64,000 nucleotides of DNA from CAWDVB01 sp963824105 (GCA_963824105.1 CAWGNN010000006.1:124001-188000); one strand, 5' to 3'; shown: positions 35,766 to 43,812, counted from the first letter of the stretch. A program made the numbers and translations. Notes: a model not told the origin generated them from the sequence alone.

Positions 35766-36353
35766 GGGAAGGGTGACCGGCTTCCAGTCCGGCCGGGTTC
35801 CCTCGAAGGCCACGATGTCTTCCTCGTGGGAGAGCGTGATGCCGATGTCGTCGAGTCCCTCGAGCAGCCGCCAGCGGGTGTAGTCGTCGATCTCGAACGG
35901 TGCGGTGAGGCCTTCGGCCTCGATCGTCTTCTCGGCAAGATCAACCACGATCTCTGCGCTGGGATTGGCTTCGATGATCTTCCACAGCTGCTCGACCTCG
36001 TCCTGGGTCGTCTGCGCGGCGAGCAGTCCGGCCTTGCCGGCGTTGCTGCGGAAGATGTCGGCGAAGCGGCTGGAGATGACGACCTTGAAGCCGTAGTCCA
36101 TCAGAGCCCAGACCGCGTGCTCCCTCGAGGAGCCGGTGCCGAAGTCGGGTCCGGCCACGAGCACGGTGACGCCCTGGAACTCGGGCTGGTTGGCGACGAA
36201 ATCCGGGTCCTGCCGCCAGGCGGCGAAGAGCCCGTCCTCGAAGCCGGTCCGGGTCACCCGCTTGAGGTAGACCGCGGGGATGATCTGGTCGGTGTCGACG
36301 TTGCTGCGTCGCAGCGGCAGGCCGCGACCGACGTGACGAGTGAACTTGTCCAT
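35763..36353 (-). CDS. leuD: 3-isopropylmalate dehydratase small subunit
   Basis: LeuD is the swivel-domain subunit that, with LeuC, isomerises 2-isopropylmalate to 3-isopropylmalate in leucine synthesis. It has 196 residues with the family blocks NVDTDQIIPAVYLKRV near residue 20, VAGPDFGTGSSREHAVWAL near 65 and KVVISSRFADIFRSNAGKAG near 92. ATG 36353 starts 11 bases after the leuC stop. Confidence 0.96.
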   Translation of the reverse strand: MDKFTRHVGRGLPLRRSNVDTDQIIPAVYLKRVTRTGFEDGLFAAWRQDPDFVANQPEFQGVTVLVAGPDFGTGSSREHAVWALMDYGFKVVISSRFADIFRSNAGKAGLLAAQTTQDEVEQLWKIIEANPSAEIVVDLAEKTIEAEGLTAPFEIDDYTRWRLLEGLDDIGITLSHEEDIVAFEGTRPDWKPVTLP

Positions 36354-36364
36354 GGTTGGTCTCC

Positions 36365-37774
36365 TCAGTCGAGCGGGGGCAGGTCGGACGGGCTGGAGAG
36401 CGTGCCGCGGACCGCCGTGGCAGCGGCGACAGGCACCGAGACCAGATGAGTGCGACCGCCCTTGCCCTGGCGCCCTTCGAAGTTGCGGTTGGAGGTGGAG
36501 GCGCTGCGCTCCCCGGGAGCGAGCTGGTCGGGGTTCATGCCCAGGCACATGGAGCACCCCGCGCCGCGCCACTCGGCGCCGGCCGCGACGAAGATCTTGT
36601 CCAGACCCTCGGCCTCGGCCTGGAGCCGGACCCGCACCGAACCCGGGACGACGAGCATGCGGGTGTCCTTGTCGACCGTGCGGCCCTTGATCACCTGCGC
36701 GGCGAGCCGCAGATCCTCTATCCGGCCGTTGGTGCAGGAGCCGACGAAGACGGTGTCGACCTTGACCTCGCGCAACGGGGTACCGGGCTCGAGAGCCATG
36801 TACTGCAACGCCTTCTCGGCGGAGATGCGGTCGGATCCGCCCTCGAAGTCCTCCGGGGAGGGCACCTTGCCTGCCAGTGGCGCACCCTGCCCGGGGTTGG
36901 TGCCCCAGGTCACGAACGGCGTCACGTCGCCGGCGTCGATGACGATCTCGCTGTCGAAGACCGCGTCCGGGTCGGTGATCAGCGTCTTCCAGTGCGCGAG
37001 GGCAGCGTCCCAGTCGGCGCCCTTCGGCGCCTCGGGCTTGCCCTCGATGTAGTCGAACGTTGTCTGGTCAGGCGCGACGAGGCCCGCCTTGGCGCCCCAC
37101 TCGATGGACATGTTGCAGACCGTCATCCGGCCCTCCATGGAGAGCTCTTCGATGGCCTGGCCCCGGTACTCGACGATGTAGCCCTGTCCGCCGCCGGTGC
37201 CGGTCTTGCTGATCAGATAGAGGATCAGGTCCTTGGCGGTGACCCCGTCGGGCAGCGATCCGTTGACAGTGACCGCCATGGTCTTGGGCTTGGCCTGCGG
37301 CAGGGTCTGGGTCGCGAGGACGTGCTCGACCTCCGACGTACCGATCCCGAAGGCGATCGCGCCGAAGGCGCCGTGGGTGGCGGTGTGCGAGTCACCACAG
37401 ACGATCGTCATGCCGGGCTGGGTCAGGCCGAGCTGCGGGCCGACGACGTGGACGATGCCCTGTTCGATGTCGCCCAGAGGGTGGAGGCGGATGCCGAACT
37501 CGGCGGCGTTCTTGCGCAGCGTCTCGACCTGCGTGCGAGACACCGGGTCGGCGATCGGCTTGTCGACGTCTACGGTCGGGACGTTGTGGTCCTCGGTCGC
37601 GATGGTCAGATCCGGGCGGCGCACCGGCCGCCCGGCCAGGCGCAGGCCGTCGAAGGCCTGGGGCGAGGTGACCTCGTGGATCAGGTGGAGGTCGACGTAG
37701 AGCAGGTCAGGCTCCCCGGCCGCGCTCCGGACGACGTGCTCGTCCCAGACCTTCTCCACCAGGGTCTTGCCCAT
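36365..37774 (-). CDS. leuC: 3-isopropylmalate dehydratase large subunit
   Basis: LeuC is the aconitase-type subunit carrying a [4Fe-4S] cluster. It has 469 residues. The cluster cysteines lie in VFVGSCTNGRIEDL near residue 345 and in AGCSMCLGMNPDQ near 405; the early VCGDSHTATHGAFGAIAFGI block is also intact. Of the ATG/GTG/ATG run at 37780-37774, the last is chosen because GGAG lies six bases before it. It is divergent from the IclR gene. Confidence 0.96.
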   Translation of the reverse strand: MGKTLVEKVWDEHVVRSAAGEPDLLYVDLHLIHEVTSPQAFDGLRLAGRPVRRPDLTIATEDHNVPTVDVDKPIADPVSRTQVETLRKNAAEFGIRLHPLGDIEQGIVHVVGPQLGLTQPGMTIVCGDSHTATHGAFGAIAFGIGTSEVEHVLATQTLPQAKPKTMAVTVNGSLPDGVTAKDLILYLISKTGTGGGQGYIVEYRGQAIEELSMEGRMTVCNMSIEWGAKAGLVAPDQTTFDYIEGKPEAPKGADWDAALAHWKTLITDPDAVFDSEIVIDAGDVTPFVTWGTNPGQGAPLAGKVPSPEDFEGGSDRISAEKALQYMALEPGTPLREVKVDTVFVGSCTNGRIEDLRLAAQVIKGRTVDKDTRMLVVPGSVRVRLQAEAEGLDKIFVAAGAEWRGAGCSMCLGMNPDQLAPGERSASTSNRNFEGRQGKGGRTHLVSVPVAAATAVRGTLSSPSDLPPLD

Positions 37775-37862
37775 CACCATCTCCTTCGACCGACTGACGA
37801 TTGACTCGGACCTGACCGACACCGCGTCCCCATCGTGCGCCGTTTGGCGCTTACAACGAATG

Positions 37863-37891
37863 TTGCGTTTCAGGATTTGAGACGTCATTAT
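37863..37891 (+). promoter_or_regulatory. Leaderless iclR promoter with embedded operator
   Basis: TTGCGT (37863-37868), a 17-base spacer and CATTAT (37886-37891) are followed six bases later by the ATG of the IclR gene, so the transcript should begin at or next to the start codon. Inside the spacer, GTTTC-N7-GAGAC (37867-37883) forms an imperfect palindrome that recurs upstream of leuB. This arrangement suits autoregulation and control of leuC. Confidence 0.5.
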
Positions 37892-37897
37892 CAGATT

Positions 37898-38623
37898 ATG
37901 GACAACTCTAGCGGGGTCGGAGTCCTCGACAAAGCGGCACTCGTGCTGACGGCGTTGGAGACCGGACCCGCCACCCTGGCAGGACTGGTGGCAGCCACCG
38001 GCCTGGCCCGGCCGACCGCACACCGACTGGCCGTGGCGCTGGAGCACCACCGGCTGGTCGCCCGTGACCTCCAGGGCAGGTTCGTCCTCGGCCCCCGTCT
38101 CGGTGAGCTCGCGGCCGCCGCCGGCGAGGACCGGCTGCTCGCCGCCGCCGGCCCCATCCTGGCGCGACTGCGCGACATCACCGGCGAGTCCGCGCAGCTG
38201 TGGCGTCGCCAAGGCGACTACCGGGTCTGCGTCGCCGCAGCCGAGCGCCCCACGGGCCTGCGCGACACCATCCCCGTTGGCTCCCAGCTGACCATGCGGG
38301 CCGGCTCCGCTGCCCAGGTGCTCCTCGCGTGGGAGGACCCCGAGCGGCTGAACAAGGGACTGCAGAACGCCACCTTCTCTGCGGCCGTCCTGTCAGCGAT
38401 CCGCAAGCGCGGCTGGTCCCAGTCGGTCGCCGAACGCGAGGCGGGCGTCGCCTCGGTCTCCGCGCCGGTGCGCTCCCCCTCAGGCAAGATCATCGCCGTG
38501 GTCTCGGTCTCCGGGCCGATCGACCGACTCACCCGCACCCCCGGTCGGATGCACGCGCCAGCTGTGCTGGCAGCGGCCGAGCGACTCTCGGAGTCGTTGC
38601 GCCGCGCCGCGGTCTCTGACTAG
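37898..38623 (+). CDS. IclR-family regulator divergent from leuCD (LtbR/NdgR type)
   Basis: This 241-residue regulator has an N-terminal winged helix-turn-helix (TLAGLVAATGLARPTAHRLA) and a C-terminal IclR effector domain (GSQLTMRAGSAAQVLLAW). In Corynebacterium and Streptomyces the IclR protein divergent from leuCD (LtbR, NdgR/AreB) controls leucine and related genes, and this gene has the same position. ATG 37898 has no ribosome-binding site and a promoter immediately upstream, consistent with a leaderless transcript. Confidence 0.88.
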   Translation: MDNSSGVGVLDKAALVLTALETGPATLAGLVAATGLARPTAHRLAVALEHHRLVARDLQGRFVLGPRLGELAAAAGEDRLLAAAGPILARLRDITGESAQLWRRQGDYRVCVAAAERPTGLRDTIPVGSQLTMRAGSAAQVLLAWEDPERLNKGLQNATFSAAVLSAIRKRGWSQSVAEREAGVASVSAPVRSPSGKIIAVVSVSGPIDRLTRTPGRMHAPAVLAAAERLSESLRRAAVSD

Positions 38624-38632
38624 CCGCACGAC

Positions 38633-38675
38633 GTCGGATCTGGTCGGATCAGAGTCGGACCAGAGTCGGATCAGA
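38633..38675. repeat. Four-copy 11-bp tandem repeat at the ogt 3' end
   Basis: Units starting GTCGGAYC occur at 38633, 38643, 38654 and 38665, running into the ogt stop codon. TCTGGTC (38639-38645) can pair with GACCAGA (38658-38664), so the repeat may also serve as a terminator between the convergent IclR and ogt genes. Confidence 0.6.
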
Positions 38676-39192
38676 ACAGCGACTGCTGTTCCATCTCGAG
38701 AAGCTTCTGCTTGCGCTCGATCCCGCCCCCGTAGCCGGTGAGGCTCCCGTCGGCGCCCACCACCCGGTGACAGGGAATGACGATCGAGATCGGGTTGCGT
38801 CCATTGGCCAGGCCCACTGCGCGCGAGCCGTGTCCGGTCATGCCCAGACGCCGCGCGATCTCGCCGTACGAGGTCACCTCGCCGAACGGGATCATCTGCA
38901 ACTGCTCCCACACGCGCTGCTGGAACGCTGTCCCCTCCGGCCGGAGCGGGAGGTCAAACTCGCTGCGCTCCCCGGCGAAGTACTCGGTGAGTTGCCGGAC
39001 CGCCTCGAGGAGCAGGGGGTTGTCGTCAGCCCGCTCCCCCAGCGGTCTGCCGTCCGCACGGGCAGCCGCCCACGCCGTCGAGGTGTGCGGGTTGTCCGGC
39101 ACGTCGCGGTCGACGAAGTCGACGGCGGTGAGCGCACCGTTGTTGGCCACGATCCACAGCTCGCCGAGCGGTGAGTCCATGGTGGTCCACAT
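38671..39192 (-). CDS. ogt: Methylated-DNA--protein-cysteine methyltransferase
   Basis: Ogt repairs O6-alkylguanine by transferring the alkyl group to its own cysteine. It has 173 residues, with the helix-turn-helix FQQRVWEQLQMIPFGEVTSYGEIARRLGM-type region (about residues 85-112) and the active site IVIPCHRVVGADGSLTGYGGG. ATG 39192 (MWTTMDSPLGELW) lies five bases after the preceding alkylation-repair gene stops, so the two are probably coexpressed. Confidence 0.95.
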   Translation of the reverse strand: MWTTMDSPLGELWIVANNGALTAVDFVDRDVPDNPHTSTAWAAARADGRPLGERADDNPLLLEAVRQLTEYFAGERSEFDLPLRPEGTAFQQRVWEQLQMIPFGEVTSYGEIARRLGMTGHGSRAVGLANGRNPISIVIPCHRVVGADGSLTGYGGGIERKQKLLEMEQQSLF

Positions 39193-39197
39193 CGCGA

Positions 39198-40682
39198 TCA
39201 GTCCTCTCCTTCGGCGGTGGCGCGGCCGTTGGCCGCCTGAGTGGCCAACCAGGTCCACAGGTGCATCACGGCATACGAGCGCCAGGGACTCCACCGGGCC
39301 CCATCCTCCCCCGGCGCCAGGCGCGCGAGCGCCGCCTTAACCCCCGCGTCGCCGGCCAGGAAGACGTCAGGGTCGGCGAGGGCGCGCAGCGCGATGTAGT
39401 CGGCTGTCCACGGGCCGACCCCGACGAGCGCGAGCAGTGATCCCCGCACGTCTGCGCGATCCCGGGAGCGGTCCAGGGCGACGTCCCCGGAGTCGACGGC
39501 TCGTGCCAGGCCGGCAAGCGCAGCGATCCGGGCCGCGGGCATCGGCAGGGCGCCCGCCTGGAGGCTGGTGAGCGCGGCCGGGTCCGGGAAGACCGTGCCC
39601 AGCCCCTCGACCGGGCATTCCGGCCACGGTTCGCCGTACGTCGACGCCATCCCCGCGGCGATCCGGCGGGCCCCGGCAACGGTCACCTGCTGGCCGACGA
39701 TCGCGCGGACCGCGACCTCGAAACCGTCAACCTGACCGGGCACGCGCAGCCCCGGCCGGGCTGCGACGAGCGGAGCCAACGCCGGGTCGGCGCCGAGCGC
39801 CGCGTCGACGGCCGCCGGGTCGGCGTCCGCGTCGAGCAGACGTCGGCTCCGCTCGATCGCGACGGCCAGGTCGCGCATGTCCTGCAGGTGCACTCGGCAC
39901 CCGACGAAGCCGACCTCCCCTGCCGGCACGAAGCCGGGCACGTCCAGCGTCACGGCGCCATAGCCGTGCGGCAGCCGCAACGTCCGCGAGTACGTCGCGC
40001 CCGTGGCAGTCTCGACCCCGGCGATGGTGCGCGCCGCGAGGAATCCGACCAGAGACGCCCCCGCAAACGGACCACGGACGCCGATCCGCAGCCGGATGCT
40101 CCCCGGATCGGCGTCCGCTCGACGACGACGCAACCGGGAGGGCGTCGCGTCATAGACCTCGCGGATCGTGGAGTTGAACTGCCGGATGCTCGAGAAACCC
40201 GACGCGAACGCGGCCTCGGAGAAGCTCAACGAGGTGGACTCGATCAAGGTGCGAGCGGTCTGAGCCCGACGAGCCCGCGCCAGAGCAAGCGGGCCAGCTC
40301 CCAGCTCCGCGGTGAGTGTCCGCTCCACCTGCCGCTCGCTGTAGCCCAGCCGCGTCGCCAGTCCCCCGACCCCTTCCCGCTCGACCACGCCGTCGGAGAT
40401 CAGTCGCATCGCACGCCCGGCCAGGTCTGCCTTCACGTCCCATTCCGGCGACCCGGGTGTCGCGTCGGGAAGGCACCGCCGGCAAGCCCGGAAGCCGTCG
40501 GTCTGGGCGGCCGCTGCCGAGGCGAAGAACGAGACGTTCCGGCGGTGCGGCGTGCGCGCCGGGCACGACGGCCGGCAGTAGATGCCGGTCGTGCGAACGC
40601 CGAGGTAGAAGACGCCGTCGAAACGGCGGTCCCGGCTCTGCACCGCTCGGTACTTGGCGTCCTCGTCGATCACACTCCGCAT
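39198..40682 (-). CDS. AdaA-AlkA fusion: alkylation-response activator / 3-methyladenine glycosylase
   Basis: This 494-residue protein has three parts. An N-terminal Ada zinc domain contains FYLGVRTTGIYCRPSCPART and CRRCLPDATPG, including the methyl-accepting cysteine. An AraC-type DNA-binding domain follows (LATRLGYSERQVERTLTAEL). The C-terminal part is an AlkA-like helix-hairpin-helix glycosylase (RAIVGQQVTVAGARRIA and LVGVGPWTADYIALRALADPD, with the catalytic Asp). One polypeptide therefore senses methyl damage, activates transcription and excises alkylated bases. ATG 40682 is preferred over TTG 40694. Confidence 0.93.
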   Translation of the reverse strand: MRSVIDEDAKYRAVQSRDRRFDGVFYLGVRTTGIYCRPSCPARTPHRRNVSFFASAAAAQTDGFRACRRCLPDATPGSPEWDVKADLAGRAMRLISDGVVEREGVGGLATRLGYSERQVERTLTAELGAGPLALARARRAQTARTLIESTSLSFSEAAFASGFSSIRQFNSTIREVYDATPSRLRRRRADADPGSIRLRIGVRGPFAGASLVGFLAARTIAGVETATGATYSRTLRLPHGYGAVTLDVPGFVPAGEVGFVGCRVHLQDMRDLAVAIERSRRLLDADADPAAVDAALGADPALAPLVAARPGLRVPGQVDGFEVAVRAIVGQQVTVAGARRIAAGMASTYGEPWPECPVEGLGTVFPDPAALTSLQAGALPMPAARIAALAGLARAVDSGDVALDRSRDRADVRGSLLALVGVGPWTADYIALRALADPDVFLAGDAGVKAALARLAPGEDGARWSPWRSYAVMHLWTWLATQAANGRATAEGED

Positions 40683-40752
40683 CCTGCCCCGCAACGAACC
40701 AGGAGGCTAGCGGGAATCCGACACGGCAGCAGAAGCCCGCTGCCGAGGCGTT

Positions 40753-40782
40753 TTGGTCGGCCCTCACGCGTCCGTGTATCCT
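40753..40782 (+). promoter_or_regulatory. Predicted promoter for the tRNA-Gln/tRNA-Glu transcript
   Basis: TTGGTC (40753-40758) and TATCCT (40777-40782) are separated by 18 bases, 30 bases before tRNA-Gln. The spacing and -10 box fit well. Confidence 0.5.
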
Positions 40783-40812
40783 TCTGCGGGCTTCGCGAGG
40801 AGCTCAAACCCA

Positions 40813-40884
40813 TGGGGTATGGGGTAATTGGCAGCCCGGCTGGTTCTGGTCCAGTTAGTCTAGGTTCGAGTCCTAGTACCCCAG
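40813..40884 (+). tRNA. tRNA-Gln (CTG)
   Basis: The acceptor TGGGGTA (40813-40819) pairs with TACCCCA (40877-40883), with discriminator G at 40884. The anticodon loop TTCTGGT gives anticodon CTG, held by the GCTGG/CCAGT stem, and the T-arm is CTAGG-TTCGAGT-CCTAG. CCA is not encoded. The length is 72 bases. Confidence 0.92.
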
Positions 40885-40956
40885 CGATTCAGTCGTACCG
40901 ACACCGTCGATTTGGGCCGTCAGAGGCCGCTCGACTAAAGTACGACCGCTTCACTC

Positions 40957-41032
40957 GCCCCCGTTGTGTAGCGGCCTAGCACGCCGCCCTCTCAAGGCGG
41001 TAGCGCCGGTTCGAATCCGGTCGGGGGTACCA
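40957..41032 (+). tRNA. tRNA-Glu (CTC)
   Basis: The acceptor GCCCCCG (40957-40963) pairs with CGGGGGT (41022-41028); discriminator A and an encoded CCA follow. The anticodon stem CCGCC/GGCGG holds the loop CTCTCAA, giving anticodon CTC. The T-arm is CCGG-TTCGAAT-CCGG. This T-arm and acceptor end recur in the two downstream modules. Confidence 0.93.
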
Positions 41033-41034
41033 AT

Positions 41035-41074
41035 GCAACGACGAGGGCCCCCCTTGGGGGGCCCTCGTCGTTGC
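41035..41074 (+). terminator. Perfect 19-bp hairpin after tRNA-Glu
   Basis: 41035-41053 is the exact reverse complement of 41056-41074 with a two-base loop, directly after the tRNA CCA. The stem is very strong, although the following GCTTCC is not a classic T-run. Confidence 0.85.
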
Positions 41075-41099
41075 GCTTCCAATGCGGTTTGGACCGGCG

Positions 41100-41230
41100 G
41101 ACCGCCGCAGGCGGTATACGCCCGAGCGAGGAGCGATGACGCCGCGCTCGCGCGAGCGTCACCCGACGAGCGAGAAAGTCTGGTCACGCGCAGCGTGACC
41201 AGCGCGCCGGTTCGAATCCGGTCGGGGTAC
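41100..41230 (+). repeat. tRNA-Glu 3'-end module A (degenerate)
   Basis: This 131-base module begins GACCGCCGCAGGCGGTATAC and ends with GCGCCGGTTCGAATCCGGTC, then GGGGTAC, a copy of the tRNA-Glu T-arm and acceptor strand. The 5' half does not form a tRNA: it has a 9-bp hairpin around TGGTCACGC/GCGTGACCA (41181-41201) in place of the D and anticodon arms. It has its own hairpin just downstream. Confidence 0.75.
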
Positions 41231-41234
41231 AGAA

Positions 41235-41269
41235 ACAGCAGAAGGCCCCTCCCGGGGGCCTTCTGCTGT
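41235..41269 (+). terminator. Hairpin following module A
   Basis: CAGCAGAAGGCCCC (41236-41249) pairs perfectly with 41255-41268 around a five-base loop. It sits five bases past module A, mirroring the hairpin after the real tRNA-Glu but with unrelated sequence. Confidence 0.75.
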
Positions 41270-41296
41270 CTGCGTTCGGCAGGACTGAATCGGCGC

Positions 41297-41427
41297 GACC
41301 GCCGCAGGCGGTATACGACCGAACGACGAGCGATTACGCCGCGCTCGCGCGGCGCCGTCCGACGAGCGAGGAAGCCCCGTCACACGCGGCGCAACCGGCG
41401 CGCCGGTTCGAATCCGGTCGGGGCTAC
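41297..41427 (+). repeat. tRNA-Glu 3'-end module B (degenerate)
   Basis: This is a second 131-base module, similar to module A along its whole length and again ending in the tRNA-Glu T-arm plus GGGGCTAC. AGCCCCG (41373-41379) could pair with CGGGGCT as a 7-bp acceptor around a 53-base tRNA-like core lacking D and anticodon arms. A weak 5-bp hairpin CAGCC/GGCTG follows. The remaining bases up to 41546 hold no recognisable gene. Confidence 0.75.
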
Positions 41428-41546
41428 ATCAGCCACGTGGGCTGCGCATGCGGATAAGCCTGTAAGAGCCAACAACCTTCCCAATCCCGTTCCCGCGCGC
41501 TATTCTCCGGCGGAAGCAGCAACACCATCAAAGCCGGGGGCACATC

Positions 41547-43412
41547 GTGAATCGAGCCGCGCGCGCAGGTCTGGCACTGATCACCACTATCGCGGGCTTG
41601 GCGCTCTTCGCGTTGGAAGCTCCACCAGCACTAGCGGCGTCGTCGATCACGTGTACGACCACGACCTGTACTGAGACTTTCACTCCGAACGGTCACGTGC
41701 AGGCGTTCGTCGTGCCCACCGGCGTCACCTCTATCGCCGCAACGGTGCATGGAGCAGCCGGCGGGGATATGACCTGGCCCGCCGGGATCCTTACAGCCGG
41801 CGGCAACGGGGGCACCTCCGTTGGAACCGTGGCGGTGACGCCGGGCGACGCGTTGCCGCTCGTCGTCGGCGCAGCCGGTGCCAATGAGGACTGGTTCGCA
41901 TCGGCCGGAGTCGGTCACGGCGGGTACGGAGGCGGCGGCAACTCAGGAAACTTCTCGGACTACGGCCCGGGCACCGGTGGTGGGGGCGGGAGCTTCCTCT
42001 TCGCTCCCAATGGCTCCCTGCTGCTCGCCGCAGGGGGGGGCGGAGGCAGCGCCGACGGCAAGGGCGGCGGCAAGGGCGGTACCGCGACGTCCCCCGGCAC
42101 GAACGGCGCCAACGGAACATCAGGTGCCGCCGGCGGTGCGGGTGCGACGTCGTCGGGCGATGGAGCTGGAGGATCCGGAGGAGGCAGCGCTGGAACCGGT
42201 CAGTCGACGGGTCCGACGTCGTTGGCTCAGGGCGGCCGCGGTGGCAACGGCTGGCAGGCGGGCGGTGGTGGTGGCGGCGGCTACTACGCCGGTGGTGGTG
42301 GCGGCGGGAATAGCGTCGCGGGAGTTGAATACAGCGCCGGAGGTGGTGGTGGCGTCGGTTACGCCGCCGGTACGGTGACGAGCGTCTCGGGCACGGTGGG
42401 GAACGTCTCCGGCAACGGTTCTATCGTCCTCACCTGGACGGCTCCGGCGGCACAGACGATCGCATCGTTCACGCCACCGACGTCGCCGGCGGCCGTGGGT
42501 ACGAGCCAGACCCTCCACGCGACAGGTGGAGCCTCCGGTGTCCCCGTCACCTTCTCGGCCGACGGAACGACGACCAACAACGCGTGCTCGGTGAGCGGCT
42601 CGACCGTGAGCTTCCGCCATGTCGGCACGTGCGTCATCGACGCGAACGAAGAAGGCGACGGCTACTACGGAGCTGCGGCAGAGGTTCAGCGCTCCGTCAC
42701 CGTGACCCAAGGACTATCAGTCACCACGCTCAGCCTGACTCCGACGTCGATGGTGGCGGGCGTGACGTCGGTTCCTGGAACGACCAACGGGACCGGGACG
42801 GTGACTTTCTACGTCGACGGCAGCGTGGTCGGGACCGCTGACCTCAGCGGTGGAACTGCGACTCTCGATTACGCCGTGCCCACCGGCCAGGAGAAGGTCG
42901 TGGAGGCCGACTTCCCCGGCGACACCGACCTCGCCGCCTCGTCGTTGGGATTCGTCCAGACCAACCCTGTGCTCGAGGCTGGCGTCACCAGCGCCGAGCC
43001 GGAGCACAACGGCTGGTACCGGACCGACGTGAAGATCACTTTCACCTGCATCGCCGGCACCGCCCCCCTGACGACGTCGTGCCCGAGCCGGGTCCTCCTG
43101 GACACAGACGGAGCCGCCCAGCGCGTGATCAGGAAGATCACCGCCGCGGACGGTTCCTGGGACCGAGTCGTTCGCCACGTCTCGATCGACAAGGTCAAGC
43201 CGCACGTCCGCATCAAGGGAGTCAAGGCCGGGGCCGTCTACCACAGCTCCCTGCCCACGATCACCTGCGTCGTCCACGACGCGCTATCGGGACCGGATGG
43301 CTGCAAGATCCACCGACACAAGGTCGGCCGCCAAGTGACCATCAAGGCAATCGGGTTCGACAAGGCCCGCAACAGGACGGTCAAGAAGATCACGGTCACC
43401 TTGAAGCCCTAG
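41547..43412 (+). CDS. Large glycine-rich exported protein with Ig-like C-terminal region
   Basis: This 621-residue protein has a signal peptide (LALITTIAGLALFALEAPPA, cleavage near ALA-A). Residues about 80-290 are a glycine-rich domain with GGGGGSFLFAPNG and GGGGGGGYYAGGGGGG runs, resembling PGRS or glycine-rich surface proteins. Two beta-rich, Ig-like segments follow (TLSLTPTSMVAGVTSVPGTT, then VTFYVDGSVVGTADLSGGTA), and a basic C-terminus with paired cysteines. The start is GTG 41547. No sorting signal is visible, so it may be released or held non-covalently at the cell wall. Confidence 0.85.
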   Translation: MNRAARAGLALITTIAGLALFALEAPPALAASSITCTTTTCTETFTPNGHVQAFVVPTGVTSIAATVHGAAGGDMTWPAGILTAGGNGGTSVGTVAVTPGDALPLVVGAAGANEDWFASAGVGHGGYGGGGNSGNFSDYGPGTGGGGGSFLFAPNGSLLLAAGGGGGSADGKGGGKGGTATSPGTNGANGTSGAAGGAGATSSGDGAGGSGGGSAGTGQSTGPTSLAQGGRGGNGWQAGGGGGGGYYAGGGGGGNSVAGVEYSAGGGGGVGYAAGTVTSVSGTVGNVSGNGSIVLTWTAPAAQTIASFTPPTSPAAVGTSQTLHATGGASGVPVTFSADGTTTNNACSVSGSTVSFRHVGTCVIDANEEGDGYYGAAAEVQRSVTVTQGLSVTTLSLTPTSMVAGVTSVPGTTNGTGTVTFYVDGSVVGTADLSGGTATLDYAVPTGQEKVVEADFPGDTDLAASSLGFVQTNPVLEAGVTSAEPEHNGWYRTDVKITFTCIAGTAPLTTSCPSRVLLDTDGAAQRVIRKITAADGSWDRVVRHVSIDKVKPHVRIKGVKAGAVYHSSLPTITCVVHDALSGPDGCKIHRHKVGRQVTIKAIGFDKARNRTVKKITVTLKP

Positions 43413-43461
43413 GAGCCAGAGGATCGGCCGGCGGCCGAGCTTCAAGACCGGATCGACGATG

Positions 43462-43740
43462 TCAGAGCAGTGAGCCGAGCCATGCCCGCACATCGAGGGA
43501 CCGGCCCAGTGGCTGGCCGTCGTACGACACGCTGACCTGGACCTCGCAGCCCGACCGCGCGGTTGCCATCCAGACATGACCGGACGCGCTCGTGAACGTC
43601 ACGGCCGTGCTCTCGGACGACATGGGCATCGCGGGACAACTGCTGACCACGGGCACCGCGTACTGCCCGGGATGGCGCCGTACGCCTGGACGAGCCGGGA
43701 GATCGCGTCCTTGTCGCCCGGCGAGGTGTAGATCAGGGGC
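43462..43740 (-). pseudogene. Frameshifted remnant of an unidentified gene
   Basis: On the minus strand one frame reads LIYTSPGDKDAISRLVQAYG AIPG and then fails; the adjacent frame continues YAVPVVSSCPAMPMSSESTA, GHVWMATARSGCEVQVSVSY and DGQPLGRSLDVRAWLGSLL before a stop at 43462. Both stretches look protein-like, so one frameshift near 43670 has probably broken a gene whose 5' end is also missing. No family was recognised. The rest of the 43413-43812 gap has no feature. Confidence 0.45.
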
Positions 43741-43812
43741 GGGGAATTTGGCCCCCACCCCCTGCCTCCTGAGAACGTACCCGCGGGCCGATCTGTGGAG
43801 TCACGGCTCCGA

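Noticed and set aside
41373..41427. Functional minimal tRNA in module B
   Set aside because: There is a 7-bp acceptor and T-arm but no anticodon or D arm and no CCA; not supportable as a tRNA.
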